DNA from: Stentor coeruleus
Lineage: Eukaryota > Ciliophora > Heterotrichea > Heterotrichida > Stentoridae
Length of the DNA: 33,080 bases
Reading direction: 5' to 3'
Assembly: GCA_001970955.1 (NCBI GenBank)
Contig: MPUH01000822.1
Coordinates: forward strand, 1-33,080
The notes under the pieces were generated by a model, which searched no databases, had not been told where the DNA came from, and saw only the letters and a program-made list of their open reading frames with translations. How positions within the stretch are numbered: position 1 is the stretch's first letter; the number at the start of each line of letters is the position of its first letter. The position numbers were made by a program, and so were the translations under genes. Below are positions 26,151 through 33,080 of this stretch, piece by piece.

Positions 26151-27343
26151 TTTTTATTATATATTTGAATGTTTTATCCTAAGATTGCGCGATGGGTTAT
26201 ACAGTATTGGGGAATTTAAAATATTGGATATTATGAGAGAAAGAATAGGGTGCCATGATGGAGGAGAAGTTTGATATGGAAAAATTTTATTAGAAAATTA
26301 TTATGGTGGGTAATGATGGTTTTTTTATAGAGATAAGGCATTGAGAAATATTATAATTAAAGGTTGGAATTTAGAATATAATTATTTTTTGTGGCTTTAA
26401 GATATGATTTAGTATTTGAGGATTTTTGGATATAGGGGCTAGATGTTTTAAAATGACTATTTGGGAATTTGGGATAAAATTGTAAGAAATAAGGATTTGC
26501 TTTTATGGCTAGTTAATATGATATAAAAATTTTATATAAGGAAAAATGTATACTGTGATGAGACTGTTAAAATATTAGAAAAGTATTATATTAAATTCTG
26601 TCATAATCCTTGATATATTTGTATTCAATGACATTTTAATTATTATATCAAATTGACTGCTTGAAAATAGCAAGACCTTTGATATAAATAACTACAAATT
26701 TCAGGATATATTTCCTAATAATGATATTTTTATATATTTTAAATACAACTTAGGCTTGATATATCAAACTATTGTGAAATTCTAAACAAAATTCAAGACT
26801 TAAAAATTATTATATTTACTAATATATACTATTTTAAGATAATTAGTTTAGTTTATTATGATATTTGATAGACTAGTTTATTTTGAATAGTTATTCGATG
26901 ATATAATGATTACTTTTTGTGATAAAATTGAACTTATTAAAATCTTTGGTTTTGAATTTTTAAAGATTAAGGAAATGCATTTCTAATAAAATTATGCAAA
27001 ATTTCTATAGGTAGACTAGCATATTTTTCAGGTTAATTTCGATTGTAGATTTTTGTAAAAGTTTTATGTTTTAGAAGAAATTGAACTTTAGAAATTGAAA
27101 CCCTTCACTAAATATTTCCACCCCAAAACTTAACTTCAAAAATCATGATTTTAAGCCCTTTCAAGTATTAAAATCCTTCAAAACTCTCTATCCTTATAAA
27201 AACCCATCCCAAGTATACTTCTAATTTTAAAAACTCAAAACAAATGCCTATTTCTAACCACTCTTAAGCCTATCTTTTAAAAAATCTACATATTTCTTCA
27301 CCAACTAGCTTCTTTAATCCAAAAAAATAATATATATATTACT
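26151..27343. other. Long divergent intergenic stretch
   Basis: About 1.2 kb between the starts of the DHHC (-) and HECT (+) genes. The left part (about 26160-26480) is G-rich and C-poor on the + strand. The right part (about 27100-27340) is the reverse. The middle is nearly pure AT. No gene, RNA or clear repeat is visible. A TATATATATT run ends a few bases before the HECT ATG at 27344. Confidence 0.5.
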
Positions 27344-30205
27344 ATGTTCACTCCATATGAGCGCCCAGGGAAAAAAGGTGTCGAAGAAGCCAAACAATCC
27401 TTAGAAAAAGCTATGGAAGCCAAAAAATACTCTAAAGCATGCCTGAACATTCAAAAACTCTGGAGGCAGTTCCAAGCTTCAGAGAAAGTTCGAGAAACAA
27501 TAAGATCGAAAACCCAAAGCAAGATTTCTGATATCAAAAAACTAAAATCTATGCTTGGCGATAAGCTCAAAAATCTTCCAATCAAAACTCTTTTAGAACT
27601 AATCAGATCCTGTAGAATCTCCAAAGACCCGAATTCTGTTTATGAATTACGTGATTGGATTGAAAAAAGTTTATTAAGCCCAGATCCAGCAATAAACATC
27701 ATGTCCAGCATGAACAATTGGAATGTGTTTATCTATGCAATAACAGCAATTGGATCTTTGTATATGAAAAACAAAGATGTGGATAAGTTTATAGTATCTG
27801 TATTGATGAATACTGAGAAAATTCCTTGTTTTTATAGGTTTTTAGTGTTTATGCAGTTGGTTAATGAAGAAATGTTGTTGAAAAATGCTAAGAGGTATTT
27901 GGCACGAGAGATATTGTTGGCTTCGGATAATTTAATGAGTAAGAATATTTCTAATACACTTGACCTTGTGATAGTATCGAATGTACTTTTTTATGAAATT
28001 GATATTTCTACGCTGAAGAATGAAGACCAAAGATTGGTTTATGATGGGTTTGTGGAAATACAAGCTTTTGTTGTTGATGAAATTTTGTCTATACCGAGAA
28101 TTGCTAAGTTTATATTACAACATCCAAGGTTTTATGATGTGAAATGGAAAGAAATGATCCAATCTTATTGTTATACCCAGGTCGTCCCTACCATTACACC
28201 TTATGGTTATTCTGAAAAAGAGATATTTTTATTTGGGAATTTATGGGAACTTTTTCAAACTAGACTGTTTAATTCAATGACCCCTTCAGATATTGCCCAT
28301 TTTCTTATAACTTGTACTAAGTTAGTTAAAAATTTAACCCCGAAACTTCTTGAATGCTCGCCTAGTGCTTCTATTGTTGAACCTATCAATCTTAAAACTT
28401 TGAGAAAACAGATTTCTTTGTTCACAGATTCTTCAAAATTGAGTGTAGTGTTTTTGAAAATATTTAACCATGAAAGTCAAGGATTTGATGATACTTTTAA
28501 CCCAACTGCTGCACAGAGTTTATGTGAAATCTACAACATCTTCTTAGAAAAATGCCGAGACAGCAAAGAAGCCCAATTCGTCGTCACTGGGATAATGGGC
28601 GGCCTAGCCTTCAACCAAAAAATACTCTACAAAATATGGAAGTTCATCGAAATTTTCTGCGATCTACATTCATTCTATAGCATGAAATCCTTTCAAAACA
28701 AAGATTCCAACGTATACAAATTCTCATCAGTCTTGTCAATATTCTGCAGTGCATATCGTAACCTTCTCCTAATCTCAAACGATGAAGAATTTCCATATAT
28801 TTTTACTAAAGATGAACTTAAAACTTTTACTTTTTTCAGTATTGGTATTGTCCATACCTTACTTTCTACAGCAAAAGTCAATGATACAACTGAAAACTTA
28901 CTAAAATCTGTATGCCAATTATTAACACTTATTCATGAATTTAATACTAGACTTAAGTTTGTTGAGGAAAAAAAATTCCATTTCAATCAAAAAATTATAG
29001 AAATTGTGTGTTCTACACAAGAAAATCTTAATAGGGTGTTAAGCTTTTTCCCTTTTTGTTTACCTTTTGATAACAGGGCTGAAATTTTGATATCGAGAAT
29101 TATGCTAACTAAAGATATTTATTCAGGGTACCAGAGCACTAGAATTGTTGTTAGAAGGGATAATTTTATGGCTGATAGTGTTGCGCAGTTATTAAGGGTA
29201 CCAGATGTTAGAGGGAGGTTGGAAGTGAAGTTTATTAATATTTTTGGCACAGTTGAAGAAGGTTATGATGCAGGAGGACTATTTAAAGAGTTTTGGACTT
29301 CTCTCAGCCAAGAAGCTTTTAATCCTCAATATGGGCTTTTTAGTGTATCAAATGATAGATGCTTATATCCAAACCCCGACTCTCAGTTATTCTTTGGCAA
29401 TGAGCATTTAGAGATGTTTTTTTTAGTAGGTCGAATCCTTGGTAAAGCTATCTTTGAGCGTATAACGGTCGAGCCCACATTCGCTGAGTTCTTCCTTCGT
29501 AAAATGATAGGTAAATACAATTTTATTGAAGACTTGAAAAGTTTAGACAAAGAAGTATATAATAACCTCATGTTCCTCAAAACTTATGAAGGCAACGTTG
29601 AAGATCTCAGCCTAACTTTTCTAGTTAATACAGTTGGAGGACAAGAAGTTGAGCTTAAACCTAAAGGTCGAGATATCCCTGTGACAAATGTAAACAAACT
29701 TGAGTATATATACAAACTAGCTGATTACAGGTTGAATCTACAGATAAAAAATCAATGCACAGCTTTTTTCAAAGGTTTTAGTGAGCTTATTCCTGGTAAT
29801 TGGGTTAATTGTTTTACTTCATACGAAATGCAGAAGCTTATTTCTGGAACTACAGAGTCTATTGATTTGCAAGATCTTAAGGCTCATACAGCTTATATTG
29901 ACTGTAGTTCTTGGGATGATTGTGTGAAATACTTTTGGAAAGTTATGGAGAGTTTTAGTGATGAAGAGAGAAGTCTTGTACTTAAATTTGTTACTAGTTG
30001 TCATAGACCTCCGCTTATGGGATTTAAAAATTTGTTTCCTCCTTTTACATTGAGTAAGGCAAGAATTGATAGAGATGATGAAAAATTACCAAGTGCACAA
30101 ACGTGTATGAATATACTTAGAATACCTACATACTCATCTTGGAAGGTATTGAAAGAAAAATTACTTATTGCTATTAAGTCAAATGCTGGGTTTGAGTTTA
30201 GATAA
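27344..30205 (+). CDS. HECT-type E3 ubiquitin ligase, UBE3B/UBE3C-like
   Basis: A 953-residue ubiquitin ligase. An IQ-type motif lies near the N-terminus (about 33-50, ACLNIQKLWRQFQASEKVR). A long helical region of unclear fold follows, and the HECT domain occupies about 610-953. Recognisable HECT segments are LEVKFINIFGTVEEGYDAGGLFKEFW and FFLVGRILGKAIFE, then PGNW. The catalytic Cys lies in SAQTCMNILRIP (Cys921), where ubiquitin forms a thioester. The end reads IKSNAGFEFR, close to the family's AI.SNAGFELS. The IQ motif plus this domain is the layout of UBE3B, UBE3C and plant UPL6/7. Substrates are unknown. No intron is needed. Codon composition changes in blocks along the gene, from G-over-C to C-over-G and back. 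Confidence 0.94.
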   Translation: MFTPYERPGKKGVEEAKQSLEKAMEAKKYSKACLNIQKLWRQFQASEKVRETIRSKTQSKISDIKKLKSMLGDKLKNLPIKTLLELIRSCRISKDPNSVYELRDWIEKSLLSPDPAINIMSSMNNWNVFIYAITAIGSLYMKNKDVDKFIVSVLMNTEKIPCFYRFLVFMQLVNEEMLLKNAKRYLAREILLASDNLMSKNISNTLDLVIVSNVLFYEIDISTLKNEDQRLVYDGFVEIQAFVVDEILSIPRIAKFILQHPRFYDVKWKEMIQSYCYTQVVPTITPYGYSEKEIFLFGNLWELFQTRLFNSMTPSDIAHFLITCTKLVKNLTPKLLECSPSASIVEPINLKTLRKQISLFTDSSKLSVVFLKIFNHESQGFDDTFNPTAAQSLCEIYNIFLEKCRDSKEAQFVVTGIMGGLAFNQKILYKIWKFIEIFCDLHSFYSMKSFQNKDSNVYKFSSVLSIFCSAYRNLLLISNDEEFPYIFTKDELKTFTFFSIGIVHTLLSTAKVNDTTENLLKSVCQLLTLIHEFNTRLKFVEEKKFHFNQKIIEIVCSTQENLNRVLSFFPFCLPFDNRAEILISRIMLTKDIYSGYQSTRIVVRRDNFMADSVAQLLRVPDVRGRLEVKFINIFGTVEEGYDAGGLFKEFWTSLSQEAFNPQYGLFSVSNDRCLYPNPDSQLFFGNEHLEMFFLVGRILGKAIFERITVEPTFAEFFLRKMIGKYNFIEDLKSLDKEVYNNLMFLKTYEGNVEDLSLTFLVNTVGGQEVELKPKGRDIPVTNVNKLEYIYKLADYRLNLQIKNQCTAFFKGFSELIPGNWVNCFTSYEMQKLISGTTESIDLQDLKAHTAYIDCSSWDDCVKYFWKVMESFSDEERSLVLKFVTSCHRPPLMGFKNLFPPFTLSKARIDRDDEKLPSAQTCMNILRIPTYSSWKVLKEKLLIAIKSNAGFEFR

Positions 30206-30482
30206 TATTAGAATTTAATTAGATTGATGGATTTGTAGAGTAGGCTTAAAAGGCTGGATGATTTTGGTCTGATATTCATTTCAAATGAATTTTGCTCTAT
30301 CTGTTTTCTTAGTTAAATAAATAGAGTTTTTAGTGGTTTTATTGTTTTGGTGAGTGATATGCGATTTATTTATATGCAAATATATGTACTATTCATATAC
30401 TCTTCTACTACAAATTTTTTTAGTCCAAAATGAAGAAGATTGCTTTAAAAGAACCTCATCATTTTTTTATAAAACAGAGATA

Positions 30483-30531
30483 AAAATTTTCTTAGCATGA
30501 TATTCTNAAAATTTTCTTAGCATGATATTCT
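30483..30531. repeat. 24-nt direct duplication around a single N
   Basis: 30483-30506 and 30508-30531 are identical with one N at 30507, the same form as at 1869 and 15958. It is probably an unmerged contig overlap. Confidence 0.9.
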
Positions 30532-30683
30532 GAAGTATAGTATTTCAGAAACTTTATTTATAGATAAGCTATCTTGTTTTATCATAACTTTTGCAAAAAA
30601 TTAGATAGAGCTAATCAAAATAAAAAGAGTAATTACGTTTTTTTTGCAAATCCAAGTATTTTGCTGGAGAATCATATCATTTG

Positions 30684-30759
30684 AATTGCAAAATACCTTT
30701 CTAAGATGTTTTGATAGTGCAAATTGCAAAATACCTTTCTAAGATGTTTTGATAGTGCA
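30684..30759. repeat. 38-nt perfect tandem duplication
   Basis: 30684-30721 is repeated exactly as 30722-30759. There is no N between the copies. It lies about 120 nt upstream of the GTPase start. Confidence 0.9.
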
Positions 30760-30874
30760 ATAAATGCATTCCAAGAGAATTTCTAAAAGAATATTGAATA
30801 TTTTTACGTACTCAATTGCAAGTTAGTAAATGTCTACATTTGTTAAAAACTTTTTTCTTATCTTAATAAATAAT

Positions 30875-32803
30875 ATGAATCGAGATGAAGAAGATAGTTT
30901 TCTTAGAGATCTTATTACTTTGATAGATGAAGCTGAAAAAAACTTGCCTGAAATAAAAGTCCAAACAGTAAACTTAGTTGGGAATACAGGCGTAGGCAAA
31001 AGCACATTACTTTGCTTTTTGTTGGGGCTCCGTCCAGAGGTGCTTTCAAATGATTATGGTCAAGTGGTTATAGACTTTAATCAAACAGAAAGCGAAAAAA
31101 TAATTATAGGTCACACAGGCTCTTCTTGCACCGTATATCCAAATTTACGAAAAATAAATGGAATCAACTATTGGGACTTGCCTGGATTTTGTGACAATAA
31201 ATCAATAGCTCAAGAAATAGTTAATTTTTATTGCACAAAAAAAATCTTTGATTCTGCAAGAGAGTTCAAAATTGTTCTTGTAATCGAATATAATAGTTTA
31301 TTTTTAGCTAGAGGCAAAAATCTTGCAGAAACACTTAAACAACTTATAGAAATGTTTCCTGATCAAAAAAGTTTATTTAATTCCTTATCAATTGTTGTAA
31401 TGAAATGCGGAAATTTCAAATTTGTAAACGAAAATTTTATTAATTGCATAGTTAAGCTATCCCAAGAAAATAATGAGTTTGAAATTGCAAGGCCTCTTAT
31501 TAATATGCTTTCTGAATGCCCAAAAAAAATTGTTATATTCAAAATACCTCAAAATGAAGAAGATTTAAATGATATGCTTAGAAGCGAAATAGAAACATGC
31601 ATTAACAATTCAAGATATTGTAAAATGAGCATAGTAAATTCTTTTTCTTATAAAGCAAAGCTTATGATTGAAAAACTAGTTAAATATTATGAAGCAGAAG
31701 TTGAAGAAAAAATGCATGACTTAGCCAATTATCTTATAAAAATATTCAGTTTAGAAAAGGATTTGAATAAATTAGAATTAGGAAAAAATATATTAGATGA
31801 GTTTTTATCGCATATTAATACATTTAGTCGAACATTTGATCTTTTTAAAAACGGATTAAAAAAATTATTTGAGAATTTTATTGAATGCAAAGTTTTGTTT
31901 GATGCTGTAGACGATATAATCAATAAATTATGCATCTATAATAATTATAGAAGCGAAATAAGTTCATCAAATATACTTATTAATTGCATAAGCTCTATTT
32001 TTAAAGCGAGACTAGCAATAGAATCATATATATATTCTCAAAAAGTGGCTATCATGAATGAACAGACTGAGATGAAAGAAAAAGCACGCAAAGATCAGGT
32101 TAAAAATTTTAAATTAGAGATTAATGCTCTAGAAAAAGTTACGACTGATCAAAAAAGTTCAATTCTCAACTTAGAAGCTACAATAGATAATCTTAAAATT
32201 GAAAAGAATGATGCCATACTAAGAAAGAAACATAAAAATGCTACAAAGAAAAAAAAATATGCTGAAGAAATTGCAAAAAAAAATGATGAAATAATCAATC
32301 TCAATGAAAAGCTTCGTGCTTTAACGTCACAAAAAATCAATGATTCCTGTAAAATTGAATTTTATGCTAAGGATATTCAAAATCAAAATAGCAAAATCAA
32401 TGAACTCAAAGAAAAAATAAGCATTCTTTCTACTCAGCAAAGCAAAGATTCAGCATCATTGAAAATTTATGATGAGTGTATTAAGAAAAAAAAACTAAAA
32501 ATTAATGAACTTAAAAAAAAGAACTCTATAGCATCTGAGCTAAATCTAAAAGATTCTGAAATAATAAAACAATTGACAAATGATATTGAAATAAAGAATA
32601 AAAAAATCCAGGAATATGAAAAAGAGATTAAAAATAGTAATGAGCAACTTCAAAACCTAAAAATAAGTTGTAATACTTTATCTAAAAAAAATGATCAATA
32701 TACAAGTTTGATGCGTGATGCTGCTGAATTTAATTCTATTAAAAGACTTAAAAATGGAATGGACAATTTAGGTTTGACATATAAAGAATGCTCGATATTC
32801 TAA
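30875..32803 (+). CDS. P-loop GTPase with long coiled-coil tail, family unclear
   Basis: From the ATG at 30875 the product is 642 aa. The frame is open to an ATG at 30830, which would add 15 hydrophobic residues, but MNRDEEDSFL looks the likelier start. The G domain has a P-loop GNTGVGKST (G1), a Ser/Thr-rich SSCT (possible G2) and WDLPGF (G3). No clear NKxD is seen: the place reads VVMKCGN. These features recall AIG1/GIMAP or other TRAFAC GTPases. A helical region follows. From about residue 395 to the end lies a Lys/Glu/Asn-rich coiled coil of about 240 residues. There is no signal peptide. A filament- or membrane-associated GTPase is conceivable. Its A-rich composition differs from that of neighbouring genes, and it lies past a contig join. 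Confidence 0.8.
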   Translation: MNRDEEDSFLRDLITLIDEAEKNLPEIKVQTVNLVGNTGVGKSTLLCFLLGLRPEVLSNDYGQVVIDFNQTESEKIIIGHTGSSCTVYPNLRKINGINYWDLPGFCDNKSIAQEIVNFYCTKKIFDSAREFKIVLVIEYNSLFLARGKNLAETLKQLIEMFPDQKSLFNSLSIVVMKCGNFKFVNENFINCIVKLSQENNEFEIARPLINMLSECPKKIVIFKIPQNEEDLNDMLRSEIETCINNSRYCKMSIVNSFSYKAKLMIEKLVKYYEAEVEEKMHDLANYLIKIFSLEKDLNKLELGKNILDEFLSHINTFSRTFDLFKNGLKKLFENFIECKVLFDAVDDIINKLCIYNNYRSEISSSNILINCISSIFKARLAIESYIYSQKVAIMNEQTEMKEKARKDQVKNFKLEINALEKVTTDQKSSILNLEATIDNLKIEKNDAILRKKHKNATKKKKYAEEIAKKNDEIINLNEKLRALTSQKINDSCKIEFYAKDIQNQNSKINELKEKISILSTQQSKDSASLKIYDECIKKKKLKINELKKKNSIASELNLKDSEIIKQLTNDIEIKNKKIQEYEKEIKNSNEQLQNLKISCNTLSKKNDQYTSLMRDAAEFNSIKRLKNGMDNLGLTYKECSIF

Positions 32804-33080
32804 AGATATAATTTAACTATTAGATTAATTATCAATATCATAATATAGTAATTTATAATATTTATAGATAAAAATTTAAATTATATGATTATAAAAGCTT
32901 TTATCCTATTAATAAGTGCAAATTTTTTATTACGCCATCCTTTATGAGTAATTTTAAATTTTGATTATACAGGAAAACTTGAGTTGACGGAATTGCTGTT
33001 TCCGGAAATTATCATATACCGGAATTATATTTAAAAATAACATATTTTCAATAATGATTCTGAAAAGATCTTTGTTATCC
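32804..33080. other. AT-rich right end of window
   Basis: No gene is visible. A short imperfect palindromic element, TTTCCGGAAA, occurs near 33000, with a related CCGGAATT about 18 nt on. No significance can be claimed. Confidence 0.4.

Larger units (their letters stand above)
30206..30829. other. Intergenic stretch with an N join and a tandem repeat
   Basis: About 620 nt, AT-rich, with no gene visible. It holds a single-N join at 30507 and a perfect 38-nt tandem duplication. Because of the join, continuity between the HECT and GTPase genes is slightly uncertain. Confidence 0.55.

Noticed and set aside
26047..26274. A 75-codon + strand frame overlapping the start of the DHHC gene
   Set aside because: Most of it is antisense to the DHHC coding region and the rest is G-rich spacer; it has no protein-like features.
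1..33080. A non-standard genetic code for the whole window
   Set aside because: All well-supported genes, including 953 codons of the HECT ligase, are free of in-frame stops and end at normal stop codons; the Trp codon used is TGG.
1..33080. CRISPR array, insertion sequence, transposase or viral genes
   Set aside because: No regularly spaced repeats, terminal inverted repeats, transposase, integrase or polymerase motifs were seen.

Overview
The window looks like macronuclear DNA of a heterotrich ciliate, most probably Stentor or a close relative. The protein kinase gene at 11079-12572 is interrupted by three introns of exactly 15 nt, all GTA...TAG, and such tiny introns are a heterotrich hallmark. 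Open frames of up to 953 codons end at TAA, TAG or TGA without internal stops, so the standard code is in use. That fits Stentor better than Blepharisma (UGA read as Trp) or Condylostoma (ambiguous stops). Genes are compact and AT-rich, often lie under 100 nt apart, and are typically ciliate in content: calcium-dependent kinase, MORN-repeat protein, K+ channel, basal-body FOP-like protein and coiled-coil proteins. The species assignment is inference.

Layout. 1-1554: AT-rich DNA without a gene. 1555-3122: MFS sugar-type transporter broken by an assembly duplication. 4396-5445 (-): coiled-coil protein. 5816-6938: gene-poor DNA with membrane-protein fragments. 6939-7523: FOP-like LisH protein. 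7876-7947 (-): tRNA-like gene. 8053-9072: BRCT protein. 9264-9740 (-): unknown basic protein. 10055-10960 (-): PDCD2/TSR4-like protein. 11079-12572 (-): CDPK. 12769-13084: coding remnant. 13333-15036 (-): divergent kinase. 15261-15752 and 16377-17081: unknown proteins. 17155-19083: voltage-gated/cNMP-domain K+ channel. 19160-20263 (-): protein with four RING-like modules. 20354-21295: unknown basic protein. 21319-22099 (-): damaged 14-3-3 gene. 22211-23200: decayed coiled-coil gene. 23509-24519: acylated IQ/MORN protein. 25155-26150 (-): DHHC palmitoyltransferase. 27344-30205: HECT ubiquitin ligase. 30875-32803: GTPase with a long coiled-coil tail.

There is no operon and no obvious single pathway. 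The mix is signalling, trafficking and cytoskeleton. Two proteins (CDPK and MORN) carry N-terminal myristoylation motifs with nearby cysteines, and a DHHC acyltransferase lies in the same window, so a functional link is possible but not shown.

The most notable signals beyond the genes are: (i) sub-kilobase blocks of opposite G-versus-C strand skew that run through both genes and spacers; (ii) three single-N joins, each flanked by a direct duplication, one of which falsely splits a gene; (iii) decayed coding stretches whose internal stops are mostly TAA/TAG; (iv) a tRNA-like gene whose anticodon loop folds as 8 nt; (v) a GTPase/coiled-coil gene of unclear family. All counts were made by hand from the sequence.
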